DNA of 64,000 bases, taken from the NCBI GenBank assembly GCA_016789955.1, contig JAEUPB010000075.1, forward strand, positions 62,001 through 126,000, in the 5' to 3' direction. Position 1 is the stretch's first letter. Each line of letters opens with the position of its first letter. Below the pieces are notes generated by a model. It saw only the letters and a list, made by a program, of their open reading frames with translations. It did not search any database and had not been told where the DNA came from. The position numbers and the translations under genes are program-made. This document shows, piece by piece, positions 9,756-19,199 of this stretch. Source of the stretch: Rubrivivax sp. GTDB lineage: Bacteria > Pseudomonadota > Gammaproteobacteria > Burkholderiales > Burkholderiaceae_C.

Positions 9756-10237
9756 GTGCCGACATCGCCTGGTGGATCGCGGCCTTCGCGCTGATGGCCG
9801 TGGGCCTCGCGGGCCTGGTGCTGCCGGTGATTCCCGGCACGCCGCTGCTGTTCGCCGGCTTCTGGCTGGCGGCGTGGATCGACGGCTACGCGAAGGTCGG
9901 CGGGGTCACGCTGGGGGTGCTGGGCGTGCTGGCGCTGCTGGCATGGGTCGTCGACTACGTGGCTGCGGCAGCGGGCGTGAAGCGGGTCGGCGCCAGCGGG
10001 CAGGCCGTGGCCGGCGCGCTGGTCGGCGCGGTGCTGGGCCTGGCCGGCGGCGTGGTCGGGCTCGTCGTCGGCCCCATCGCCGGTGCGGCGGTGGGAGAGT
10101 GGATCGCCCGCCGCGATGCCCGGCAGGCGATGCGCGCGGGCCTGGCGGCCGGGCTCGGGTTCGTCATCGCGGTGGCGGCCAAGCTCGGGCTGGCGGTGGC
10201 GATGCTGGCGGTGTTCGCGGCGGCCTGGCTGCTCTGA
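9752..10237 (+). CDS. DUF456 family membrane protein
   Basis: 161 residues, four to five predicted membrane segments. VLPVIPGTPLLFAGFWLAAW near residue 25 and the later Gly-rich stretch with GPIAGAAVGEW are the DUF456 signature. Function unknown. ATG 9752 has a GGAGG eight bases upstream and is chosen over GTG 9737. It is coupled to the epimerase gene through the 62-bp micro-ORF cassette and converges on the transporter operon. Confidence 0.8.
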   Translation: MSADIAWWIAAFALMAVGLAGLVLPVIPGTPLLFAGFWLAAWIDGYAKVGGVTLGVLGVLALLAWVVDYVAAAAGVKRVGASGQAVAGALVGAVLGLAGGVVGLVVGPIAGAAVGEWIARRDARQAMRAGLAAGLGFVIAVAAKLGLAVAMLAVFAAAWLL

Positions 10238-10242
10238 CGGGG

Positions 10243-11030
<788 letters not shown>

Positions 11031-11034
<4 letters not shown>

Positions 11035-12149
11035 GGCGACAGCAGCTTGCCCACGCGCACGAGCGTCGTGCCCGCCACCTGCGCGATGCGCTGCCCCGGC
11101 CGCGCCCAGCGCACCGGGGTCGTGGCGTACAGGCGCCCCCCGCCGCGCGTGACCAGCGGCGTGATGCGGCCGTCGTCGATGTCGACGAGATCGGCCACGG
11201 TGTCGCCCGGCTGCAGGTCGTCGCCCACGCGCTGGCGCAGCACGAGGACGCCGGCCTTCGGTGCGGTGATCGGCTCCGACGCAGCCAGCGGCGTCGGCGC
11301 GCACAGCGGGGCCGGCAGCGGCGCCGGATCGCCCGCCACGACGCCGCGGCGGCGCAGGAACTCGACGATCGCGTCGGCGTCCTGCGCGGCCAGCGCGTGG
11401 TGGGTGTCGGCCTGCCCGCGCAGCTCCACCGTGGTGGCGAAGCAGCCCAGCGGCGGCGCGGCCAGCGGGTGGTGCTGCTGCAGCGCCAGCCACGGCCGCG
11501 TGCAGGCCTCGTCGAACGGCGAGTCGCCCGACTCGGTGGCCAGCAGCACGGCCTGCGCACCCAGCAGCGCGCCCAGCTCCGCGGCCAGGTCGACCTGCGG
11601 CGTCAGCGCGTAGAGGTGCATCACGGCCTCGCCGTCGCAATGCAGGTCGAGCACCACGTCGGCGCCGATCGCGACCTGCAGCAGCCGCCGCTTCAGGTCC
11701 TGCGTGGTGCCGACGGCCGGCAGCGCCGCGGCTGCCTCGCGCAGCACGTCGCGCACGAGCGCGGTGTCGACGCCGGCACGGCCCGTCAGGCGCGGGCCGG
11801 CGCGCTGCAGCACCGCCTCGCACAGGTCGGCATAGCCGCGGTTGAAGTTGACGCCGTCGCGCAGGTCGAAGCGGCCGTACGGCTGGTCCAGCACGCGCTG
11901 CGCCAGGCCCACCGGATTGGCGCACGGCACGAGACTCACGCTGCCGCGCAGCTGGCCTTGGGCCTCGAGCGCCGCGAGGCGGTGCGCCAGCGCCTGCGCC
12001 ACCAGCAGCGGCGGGATCTCGTCGGCATGCAGCGCGGCCTGGATCGCCGCGCGCGGGCCGGCGCCGCCCTCGTCCCCGTAGTGCAGCACACGCAGCTGCT
12101 GCCGCAGGCCGGGGGAGTCGGAGGCGAGGTCGATCAGTTCGGTGCGCAT
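11031..12149 (-). CDS. Succinylglutamate desuccinylase/aspartoacylase-like metallohydrolase (AotO-like)
   Basis: 372 residues. The zinc-ligand motif HADE (His41, Glu44) and LHCD, with FNRGY between, identify the M14-like AstE/AspA family. A C-terminal beta-rich part (GDDLQPGDTVADLVDIDDG) is usual for the longer members. Its place between the permease and ATPase genes matches aotO of Pseudomonas, whose role is not settled; deacylation of imported N-acyl amino acids is possible. Four-base overlap with the ATPase gene. Confidence 0.85.
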
Positions 12150-12189
12150 CGGATTTCGTTCGAATGTCGGACAGGGCGGTTCGGACCGT

Positions 12190-12879
12190 TCAGGCCGGGC
12201 GCGCCAGGTGCCGCAGCCAGCGGCGCTCGAACAGCCGGAAGGTGCCCACCAGCGTGAACGTGAGCCCGAAGTAGATCACCGCCGCGACGCCGAAGCCCTC
12301 CACCGGCAGCAGGTGGTTGGCGTAGACGTCGCGCGCCACGCGTGTCACGTCCACCAGCGTCACCGTGCTGGCGATGGACGTGGCGTGCATCAGCGTGACG
12401 ACCTCGTTGCCCAGCTGCGGCAGCGCGCGGCGCAGCGCCGCGGGCAGCAGCAGCCGGCGATACAGCGTCCAGCCTTCGAGGCCGTAGGCGCGCGCTGCTT
12501 CGATCTCGCCGGCCGGCGTGGCGCGCAGCGCGCCGGCCAGGATCTCGGTGGTGTACGCGCCGGTGTTGGCGGTGAAGGCCAGCCAGGCGCAGAACCAGGG
12601 CTCGCGCAGCAGCGGCCAGGCGGCGCTCTCGCGCACGGCATCGAACTGCGCCAGGCCGTAGTAGACGAGGAACAGCTGCACCAGCAGCGGCGTGCCGCGC
12701 AGCACGTAGGTGTAGAGGCCGACCGGCCGCGAGAGCCACGCGCGGCGCGACACGCGCGCCACCGCCAGCGGCACCGCGATCACGAAGCCCGCGGCCAGGC
12801 TCGAGCCCAGCAGCGCCAGGCACACCACCAGGCCCTGCCAGAACTCGGGCAGGCTGGCGGCGATCACCTCCCAGTCCAT
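12190..12879 (-). CDS. Amino acid ABC transporter permease (HisM/AotM type)
   Basis: 229 residues, about five membrane segments. The permease-ATPase coupling (EAA) loop reads EIEAARAYGLEGWTLYRRLLLP. YTYVLRGTPLLVQLFLVYYG is the usual N-terminal block of His/Glu/Gln permeases. It begins 13 bases after the partner permease gene. Confidence 0.9.
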   Translation of the reverse strand: MDWEVIAASLPEFWQGLVVCLALLGSSLAAGFVIAVPLAVARVSRRAWLSRPVGLYTYVLRGTPLLVQLFLVYYGLAQFDAVRESAAWPLLREPWFCAWLAFTANTGAYTTEILAGALRATPAGEIEAARAYGLEGWTLYRRLLLPAALRRALPQLGNEVVTLMHATSIASTVTLVDVTRVARDVYANHLLPVEGFGVAAVIYFGLTFTLVGTFRLFERRWLRHLARPA

Positions 12880-12892
12880 CGCGCCAGGCCCT

Positions 12893-13585
12893 TCAGAAGT
12901 GCACCCGCTGCACGCCCAGCGAGTAGCGCCGTTCGAGCCAGGCCAGCGCCGCGATCGACACCGTGGTGATGCCCAGGTACAGCAGCGCCACCGCGGCGTA
13001 GAAGGTGAACGGTTCGCGCGTGGAGGCGGCGGCGAGTTCGGCGCGGTGCACCATGTCGTCCAGCCCGATCACCGACACCAGCGCGGTGGCCTTCACCAGC
13101 ACCAGCCAGTTGTTGGTGAAGCCGGGGATCGCGTGGCGCACCATCTGCGGCAGCACGATGCGGCGCACCAGCAGCGCGTGCGAGTACCCGCAGGCCAGCG
13201 CCGCGTCGACCTGCCCGCGCGGGATGGCCAGGATCGCGCCGCGGAAGGTCTCGGCCAGGTAGGCGCCGTAGACGAAGCCGATCGTCAGCACGCCGGCCGC
13301 GAACGGCGGCACCTCCGGCGGCTGCGTGGCGCCGGCCCATTCGGCCACCGCGTTCAGTGCGTACTGCCCGCCGTAGAACACGAACAGCATCAGCACCAGC
13401 TCGGGCAGGCCACGGATCAGCGTCGTGTAGATGTCGGCCAGCCAGCGCAGCGGCCGCGCGCCGTAGAGCCGTGCCAGCGCCCCGGCCAGCCCGAACACGC
13501 AGGCGATGGCCAGCGAGGCCGCGGCCACGGCGAGCGTGGAGCCCAGGCCCTGGAGGATGGCGGGGGCGTAGCCGTGCAGCAGCAT
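12893..13585 (-). CDS. Amino acid ABC transporter permease (HisQ/AotQ type)
   Basis: 230 residues, first gene of the minus-strand transporter operon. It has the block YTTLIRGLPELVLMLFVFYGG and the EAA loop QVDAALACGYSHALLVRRIVLP. No periplasmic binding protein precedes it, unlike the aotJQMOP order; the nearest candidate is at 25980-26798. Confidence 0.9.
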   Translation of the reverse strand: MLLHGYAPAILQGLGSTLAVAAASLAIACVFGLAGALARLYGARPLRWLADIYTTLIRGLPELVLMLFVFYGGQYALNAVAEWAGATQPPEVPPFAAGVLTIGFVYGAYLAETFRGAILAIPRGQVDAALACGYSHALLVRRIVLPQMVRHAIPGFTNNWLVLVKATALVSVIGLDDMVHRAELAAASTREPFTFYAAVALLYLGITTVSIAALAWLERRYSLGVQRVHF

Positions 13586-13604
13586 CGGTTGCGCGGCCGG
13601 CCGT

Positions 13605-14105
13605 TCAGACGTCTGCCGCGTCGGCCGCGCCCGTCGCGATGGCCGCCACGCGCCGCTCCACGTCCTGCCGCAGCTGCTTGCGCACCGCTGCGGCCGCGTG
13701 GCGCCGCTTCGCCTCGGGCGTGAACGGCCGCAGCGGCGGCACGGCCACCGGCCTGCGCTCGTCGTCCACCGCCACCATCGTGAAGAAGCAGCTGTTGACG
13801 TGGCGCGTGGTCTGCGAGCGGATGTCCTGCGCCACCACCTTGATGCCGACCTCCATCGACGACGTGCCGGTGTGGTTCACCGACGCGAGGAAGGTCACCA
13901 GTTCGCCCACGTGCACCGGCTGGCGGAACATCACCTGGTCCACCGACAGCGTGACCACGTATCGCGCGGCGTAGCGGCTGGCGCAGGCGTAGGCGACCTG
14001 GTCGAGCAGCTTGAGGATGGTGCCGCCGTGCACGTTGCCGGCGAAGTTGGCCGTGTCGGGCGTCATCAGCACGGTCATCGTCAGCTGGTGCGCGGGCAGG
14101 TCCAT
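13605..14105 (-). CDS. Acyl-CoA thioesterase (hotdog fold, YciA/BFIT-like)
   Basis: 166 residues. NFAGNVHGGTILKLLDQVAYACASRYA is the hotdog helix with the catalytic Asp/Gly region of YciA-type acyl-CoA thioesterases. VTLSVDQVMFRQPVHVGELVTF and a C-terminal Arg/Ala-rich helix follow. It hydrolyses acyl-CoA to free acid and CoA. Nineteen bases upstream of the transporter operon on the same strand. Confidence 0.88.
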   Translation of the reverse strand: MDLPAHQLTMTVLMTPDTANFAGNVHGGTILKLLDQVAYACASRYAARYVVTLSVDQVMFRQPVHVGELVTFLASVNHTGTSSMEVGIKVVAQDIRSQTTRHVNSCFFTMVAVDDERRPVAVPPLRPFTPEAKRRHAAAAVRKQLRQDVERRVAAIATGAADAADV

Positions 14106-14188
14106 CGCGGCGGAGCTTTCGTGAGGGCGGCACGGGCTGGCCGCGGGCGCATCGTAGCGCCCGAAGTCCTTGCATCCGGCCGCCTAAG

Positions 14189-14485
14189 ATGCGCCGCATG
14201 CGGCACGGGATCGGGGTCGGACTGCTGGTGGCGGCCGTGGTGGTCGGGACGCTGTCGGCCCGATCGCTGCAACGCACCCGCGGATTCGACGGCTACCTCG
14301 GCTTGATGGGGCTGGTCGCGGCGCTGGGCCTGGGCATCGTGGGCTTGATCGTGCTCTCGCGATCGTCCAATCGCGTGGTGTCCGTCATCGGCACCGGGCT
14401 GCTGGTGCTGCTGCTGGCCGGCAACCTGGTCATGAAGTGCGCTGACGGCGATCTGCCGTTCTGCAGCCGATCGGCCCGGCGGTGA
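14189..14485 (+). CDS. Small membrane protein, unknown
   Basis: 98 residues (or 95 from a second ATG at 14198). Three hydrophobic helices (IGVGLLVAAVVVGTL, LGLMGLVAALGLGIVGLIVL, VIGTGLLVLLLAGNLVM) and a C-terminal tail with two cysteines. I do not recognise it. Divergent from the thioesterase and overlapped (GTGA) by the next gene. Confidence 0.6.
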   Translation: MRRMRHGIGVGLLVAAVVVGTLSARSLQRTRGFDGYLGLMGLVAALGLGIVGLIVLSRSSNRVVSVIGTGLLVLLLAGNLVMKCADGDLPFCSRSARR

Positions 14486-14925
14486 GCCGGCCCGCGCGCA
14501 TGCCCGCACGCCCCGGCGCCTACGCAATCAAGGCCGCGCTGGCCGACCCCGGCGCGGCGGTGTTCGAGCTGCAGGCGCAGAAGACGATGTACGGCGGCAA
14601 GCACGTCGCCGCAGGCGACACTGTCTACGTGTTCCACAGCGAGAACGGCGGTGGCACCGGGCTCGTGGCCCGAGGGGTCGTCGTCGCCGCCGAGCCGGTG
14701 CCGCCACGGCCCGGCATCGAGCGCCGGACGCCGTGCGTGCACGTCACGGTGCGCTGCACCGCGCGCGCCCGGCGGCCGCTCGGGCGGCGCGAGCTCAAGC
14801 CCCACGCCGACTGGGACGACGGCCGCCCGGAGACCGAGCTGAACTTCAAGTTCTACCGGCAGGCCACCGACAAGATCGTCGGCCTGTCCGTGGGGGCCGC
14901 GGCGTTTCTCGACGGCTGCTTCTGA
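14482..14925 (+). CDS. Small soluble protein, possibly PUA/EVE-like, unknown
   Basis: 147 residues. GDTVYVFHSENGGGTGLVARGVVV resembles the beta strand block of EVE/PUA-fold nucleic acid-binding proteins, but I do not recognise the family with certainty. Near the C terminus NFKFYRQATDKIVGLS is well structured. GTG 14482 overlaps the upstream stop; ATG 14500 is a possible alternative start. Confidence 0.55.
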   Translation: MSRPARMPARPGAYAIKAALADPGAAVFELQAQKTMYGGKHVAAGDTVYVFHSENGGGTGLVARGVVVAAEPVPPRPGIERRTPCVHVTVRCTARARRPLGRRELKPHADWDDGRPETELNFKFYRQATDKIVGLSVGAAAFLDGCF

Positions 14926-15007
14926 GGAACTCCCGCGGTCGCCCCCGTCCGGTTGCCGGCCGATGGTGCAGTGAACGACTCGGGTACTCGGGTTAACCCT
15001 TGCTCGC

Positions 15008-15021
15008 TTGCGCTTGATCAA
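15008..15021 (+). promoter_or_regulatory. Possible FNR/ANR-type anaerobox
   Basis: TTGCGCTTGATCAA matches eight of ten fixed positions of TTGAT-N4-ATCAA, 65 bases before the oxidoreductase start. A palindrome GGGTTAACCC (14990-14999) and a doubled ACTCGGGT lie just upstream. Anaerobic control would suit the downstream enzyme, but the match is imperfect. Confidence 0.35.
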
Positions 15022-15085
15022 GTCCCCTCGGCGCCATCGGATCACCCTTGCACGAAGGTTCACACCCGACGCGGAGGGATGGCTC

Positions 15086-17641
15086 ATGAGGCTGACTCGC
15101 AGAACCTTCATCATGGCGTCCGGCGCCTCGGCGGCCTGGATGGCCGCCGGATGCGCCACCGCCCCCGAGCCGCTGCACGCGGCGCTCGTGCCGCGCAAGG
15201 CCGGCCCGAGCAGCCCGGCGCCCGGCGAGTGGGTGGCCAGCACCTGCCAGGGCTGCACGCAGTGGTGCGCGATCCAGATCTTCGTGCAGGGCGGCCGTGC
15301 GACGCGCGTGCGCGGCAACCCCTTGAGCAAGACCAACCACGGCTACGTCTGCCCGCGCGGGCACATGATCCCGCAGCAGGTCTACGACCCCGACCGCATC
15401 AAGGTGCCGATGAAGCGCACCAACCCCGCCAAGGGCCGCGGCATCGACCCGAAGTTCGTGCCGATCACCTGGGACGAGGCGCTGGACACCGTGGCCGAGC
15501 GGATGATCGCGCTGCGCAGGGCCGGCGAGCCGCAGGCCTTCGTCTACATGCGCGGGCGCTATTCGCCGACGTCGACCGACCTGCTCTACGGCACGCTGCC
15601 CAAGGTGTTCGGCACGCCGAACTACTTCTCGCACAGCGCGATCTGCGCCGAGGCCGAGAAGATGGGCCCCGGTCTGACGCAGGGGTTCTTCGGATACCGC
15701 GACTACGACCTCGAGAAGACCCAGTGCCTGGTGCTGTGGGGCACCGACCCGCTGGCGTCCAACCGCATGGTGCCCAACACCATCCACCGCTTCCACGAGA
15801 TCGCCGCGCGCGGCACCGTGATCGCCGTGGACCCACGCTTGTCCAACGTCGCGGCCAAGGCGCACGAGTGGCTGCCGGTCAACCCGGGCACCGATGGGGC
15901 GCTGGCCGGCGCGATCGCGCACGTGCTGCTGGTGGAAGGCCTGTGGAACCGCGAGTTCGTCGGCGACTTCAAGGACGGCCGCAACCTGTTCGTGGCCGGA
16001 CGCACCGTCGACGAGGCCGCCTTCGCCGAGAAGGAGACCAGCGGGCTCCTGAAGTGGTGGAACCTCGAGCTCAAGGACCGCACGCCCGCGTGGGCCGAGA
16101 AGGAGACGCTGATCCCGGCGGCGCAGATCGTGCGCGTGGCCCGCGCGATGGGCAAGGCGGCCCCGCGCACCATCGTCTGGATGGGCCCTGGCGTGGCGAT
16201 GAGCCCGCGCGGCACCTACGCCGCGATGGCGGTGCACGCGCTCAACGGCCTCGTCGGCTCGATCGACGTCGAGGGCGGCGTGTGGCAGAGCCCGAGCGGC
16301 CCGCCGCTGGCGCCGTTCCCGAAGTCCGACGCCTACGTCGACGACCTGGCCAAGAACGCCGGCAAGGGCCGCAAGCTCGACGGCCGCGGCGCCAAGGACA
16401 TGCCGGCGATGATGAACGCGGTGCCCGGCAGCGGCGTCGTCACGAACAACGTCGCCAACGGCATGCTGAAGGACCCGGGCGCGGTCAAGGTGTTCATGGC
16501 CTCCTGGGCCAACTTCAACTTCTCCTGCACCGGCGCCGACCGCTGGGACCGCGCGATGGCCCGCGTGCCGTTCTTCGTGCACCTGGTGACCAACCCCTCG
16601 GAGATGACGCAGTTCGCCGACATCGTGCTGCCGTCGACCTTCAACTCCGCCGAGGGCTGGTCGATCGTCACGAACATGGGCAACGGCCATGCCTACGCGT
16701 CGATCCAGCAGGGCGCGGTCAAGCGCCTGTGGGACGTGAAGCAGGAAGAGACCGAGGTCATGTGGCTGCTGGCCGAGAAGCTCAAGGCCCGGGGCTTCCC
16801 GAACCTGCACGACTACTACGCGAAGGAGTTCAAGGATCCCGAGACTGGCAAGCCACCCACCACGGCGCTGGAGTTCGCCCAGATCGCGGTGAAGATGACC
16901 AGCGCGCCCATCTGGAAGGCCAAGGAGCCGCTGAAGGGCGACGCCCCGGTCAACGGATGGGCCGAGTACCGGGCCCGCGGCATGTTCAGCGGGGCGAAGT
17001 ACACGCTGAGGAAGGGCTGGGGCGGCAAGTTCGCCACCGTGACGAAGCGCTTCGAGTTCTACAGCGAGACGCTGAAGAAGGGCCTGCTCGAGCACGCGAA
17101 GAAGCACGACAGCACGGTCGACGACATCCTCGCGGTGACCGGCTACACCGCGCGCGGCGAGCTCGCCTTCGTGCCGCACTACGAGGTGCCCAAGCGCCAC
17201 GGCAGCGTGGTCGACTACCCGTTCACCTTCGTCGACTACAAGTCGCGTCTGAACCGCGAGGGCCGCTCGGCCAACCTGCCCTGGTACCAGGAGTTCAAGA
17301 AGGTCGACCCGGGCGACGTGTCGTGGGGCGACGTGATCAAGATGAACCCGCGCGACGGCGCGCGGCTGGGCCTGAAGACCGGCGACACGGTCAAGGTCAC
17401 GTCGCCGGGCGGCTCGATGACCACGCAGCTCAAGCTGTGGGAGGGCGTGCGGCCCGGCACCGTGGCCAAGTGCTACGGCCAGGGCCACTGGGCCTACGGG
17501 CGAGTGGCTGCCGCCGACTACGCCAAGGCGATGCCCAAGGGCGGCAACAACAACGAGATCCTCGTCGACGACTACGACCGGCTCAGCGGTGCCACGGCGC
17601 GAAACGGCGGGTTCACCGGCGTGCGGATCCAGAAGGCCTGA
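15086..17641 (+). CDS. Tat-exported molybdopterin oxidoreductase, ArrA/SrdA/PsrA-like catalytic subunit
   Basis: 851 residues. A Tat motif (LTRRTFIMASG) and a possible lipobox (MAAGC) open the chain. Cys54, 57, 61 and 89 (CQGCTQWC...C) bind a [4Fe-4S] cluster. RGRYSPTSTDLLYG and SHSAICAEAEK (Cys187 as probable molybdenum ligand) are the substrate-site blocks of the arsenate respiratory reductase clade, which also includes selenate and polysulfide/thiosulfate reductases. The C-terminal MGD-binding domain (GDTVKVTSPGG) is intact. It forms an operon with the Fe-S subunit (11-base gap) and a TorD chaperone. No ars genes and no NrfD/PsrC membrane anchor are nearby, so the substrate is not settled. 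ATG 15086 has GGAGG upstream. Confidence 0.87.
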   Translation: MRLTRRTFIMASGASAAWMAAGCATAPEPLHAALVPRKAGPSSPAPGEWVASTCQGCTQWCAIQIFVQGGRATRVRGNPLSKTNHGYVCPRGHMIPQQVYDPDRIKVPMKRTNPAKGRGIDPKFVPITWDEALDTVAERMIALRRAGEPQAFVYMRGRYSPTSTDLLYGTLPKVFGTPNYFSHSAICAEAEKMGPGLTQGFFGYRDYDLEKTQCLVLWGTDPLASNRMVPNTIHRFHEIAARGTVIAVDPRLSNVAAKAHEWLPVNPGTDGALAGAIAHVLLVEGLWNREFVGDFKDGRNLFVAGRTVDEAAFAEKETSGLLKWWNLELKDRTPAWAEKETLIPAAQIVRVARAMGKAAPRTIVWMGPGVAMSPRGTYAAMAVHALNGLVGSIDVEGGVWQSPSGPPLAPFPKSDAYVDDLAKNAGKGRKLDGRGAKDMPAMMNAVPGSGVVTNNVANGMLKDPGAVKVFMASWANFNFSCTGADRWDRAMARVPFFVHLVTNPSEMTQFADIVLPSTFNSAEGWSIVTNMGNGHAYASIQQGAVKRLWDVKQEETEVMWLLAEKLKARGFPNLHDYYAKEFKDPETGKPPTTALEFAQIAVKMTSAPIWKAKEPLKGDAPVNGWAEYRARGMFSGAKYTLRKGWGGKFATVTKRFEFYSETLKKGLLEHAKKHDSTVDDILAVTGYTARGELAFVPHYEVPKRHGSVVDYPFTFVDYKSRLNREGRSANLPWYQEFKKVDPGDVSWGDVIKMNPRDGARLGLKTGDTVKVTSPGGSMTTQLKLWEGVRPGTVAKCYGQGHWAYGRVAAADYAKAMPKGGNNNEILVDDYDRLSGATARNGGFTGVRIQKA

Positions 17642-17652
17642 AGGAGCCTCTC

Positions 17653-18450
17653 ATGACACGACTCGGAATGGTCATCGACCTCGCCCGCTGCGTGGGCTGC
17701 GGCGCCTGCGCCTTCGCCTGCAAGGCCGAGAACAACACCCGCACGCGCGAGCACGGCCAGAGCTTCAACTGGGCCGACTTCGTGATGCACACCGAAGGCA
17801 CCTTCCCCGACGTGCGCCACGTCGTGATGCCGGTGCTGTGCAACCACTGCTCCGACGCGCCGTGCATCAAGGTCTGCCCCGGCAATCCGAAGAAGGCCGG
17901 GCCGGGCAAGCCGTACAAGGCGCTGTACAAGACCCCCGAAGGCATCACGCTGCACGACCCCGAGCTGTGCGTGGGCTGCGGCGACTGCCAGAAGAGGTGC
18001 CCGTACAGCCACGAGAAGCTCGACGACGCGAGCCTCGACGGCCGCACGTACAGCGTGATCAGCCTCAACCCGGCCGACGACGAGCCGCAGCCCTACTGGG
18101 CCGACAAGGCCTCGGTCATCCCCGGCTGCACCGCCTCCGGCGCCGAGACCGCGGCCAGGGCGGGCACACGCACGCCCGCGATGAACGCGTGGAAGGGCAG
18201 CGACCTGCAGCCGGTGCGCAGCGACGACGTGATCGAGAAGTGCACCTTCTGCTACCACCGCGTGCTCAACGGGCTGCAGCCGGCCTGCGTGGAGGTGTGC
18301 CCGTCGCAGGCGCGCATCTTCGGCGACCAGGACGACCCGGCGAGCCGGATCTCGCAGGTGCTGAAGACGCAGAAGTCGTTCCGGCTGAAGGAGGAGGCCG
18401 GCACGCGGCCCAACGTGCACTACATCGGCACGTACAGTCCGCGCGGCTGA
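17653..18450 (+). CDS. Four-cluster 4Fe-4S electron transfer subunit, ArrB/DmsB type
   Basis: 265 residues. Four cysteine groups are visible: CVGCGACAFAC, CNHCSDAPCIKVC, CVGCGDCQKRC and CTFCYHRVLNGLQPACVEVC. The ending LKEEAGTRPNVHYIG resembles ArrB. It passes electrons between the quinone side and the molybdopterin subunit. No Tat signal of its own, so export with the catalytic subunit is likely. AAGGAG precedes ATG 17653. Confidence 0.9.
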   Translation: MTRLGMVIDLARCVGCGACAFACKAENNTRTREHGQSFNWADFVMHTEGTFPDVRHVVMPVLCNHCSDAPCIKVCPGNPKKAGPGKPYKALYKTPEGITLHDPELCVGCGDCQKRCPYSHEKLDDASLDGRTYSVISLNPADDEPQPYWADKASVIPGCTASGAETAARAGTRTPAMNAWKGSDLQPVRSDDVIEKCTFCYHRVLNGLQPACVEVCPSQARIFGDQDDPASRISQVLKTQKSFRLKEEAGTRPNVHYIGTYSPRG

Positions 18451-18457
18451 GGCGCCG

Positions 18458-19138
18458 GTGGCATCGACCGTGCACGCCGTGACGAACCGGGTCCCCGGGG
18501 CCGCGACGACCCTCGAGCGCGAGCGGGCGCTGGCGCGCGAGGACCTGTGCCGCTTCCTGTCGGCCTGCTTCTACGAGCCGACGCCGATGTTCGCCGAGGA
18601 GCGCCTGTTCGAGTCGATGCTGCGCGCCTCGCGACAGATCGACCCGGAACTCGCCGAGCGGGTGCGCGCACTGGGCGAGGCCTACGCCGCCGAGGATTCG
18701 CAGGCGCTGCTGGTGGACCACACGCGGCTCTTCCTCGGGCCGATCCAGCCGCGCGCGCAGCCGTACGGGTCGGTCTGGCTCGGCGGGGAGCCCACGCTGA
18801 TGCAGGACTCGACGATGGCAGTGATCGAGCTGTATCGCGAAGGCGGCTTCGAGATCGACGACGAGTTCCGCGACCTGCCCGACCACGTGTCCGTCGAGCT
18901 CGAGTTCCTGTACGTGCTGAACTTCCGCGAGAACCAGGCCGTTCGGGCCGGCGACGCCGCGGCTGTCGAGGCGGTGGCGGCGCTGCGCCGCAGGTTCCTC
19001 GCGGAGCACCTCGGCGCCTGGATCGGGCGCTTCGCCGACGCGTTGCGCCAGGGCGCCGAGACGGCCTTCTACCGCGAGCTGGCCGGCGTGGTGCAACTGT
19101 GGGTCCGGCGCAGCGCGGAGGTCGACACACCGCAGTGA
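18458..19138 (+). CDS. TorD/DmsD-family molybdoenzyme chaperone
   Basis: 226 residues, all helical. LCRFLSACFYEPTP, DHTRLFLGPIQPRAQPYGSVWL and the late DHVSVELEFLYVL are the family blocks (the E-P-x(6)-D-H type motif here as LPDHVSVELEFL). It assists cofactor insertion and Tat proofreading of the adjacent oxidoreductase. GTG start seven bases after the Fe-S subunit stop; SD weak. Confidence 0.85.
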   Translation: MASTVHAVTNRVPGAATTLERERALAREDLCRFLSACFYEPTPMFAEERLFESMLRASRQIDPELAERVRALGEAYAAEDSQALLVDHTRLFLGPIQPRAQPYGSVWLGGEPTLMQDSTMAVIELYREGGFEIDDEFRDLPDHVSVELEFLYVLNFRENQAVRAGDAAAVEAVAALRRRFLAEHLGAWIGRFADALRQGAETAFYRELAGVVQLWVRRSAEVDTPQ

Positions 19139-19199
19139 CCTCCGGCGTCCACGCCGGCGAACGCGCGCCGCGCCGGACGGGCCGACCCGCCCGTTGGCG

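Noticed and set aside
14993-17488. 831-codon minus-strand open frame opposite the molybdopterin oxidoreductase
   Set aside because: Antisense shadow; the plus strand has complete Fe-S and MGD-binding motifs.
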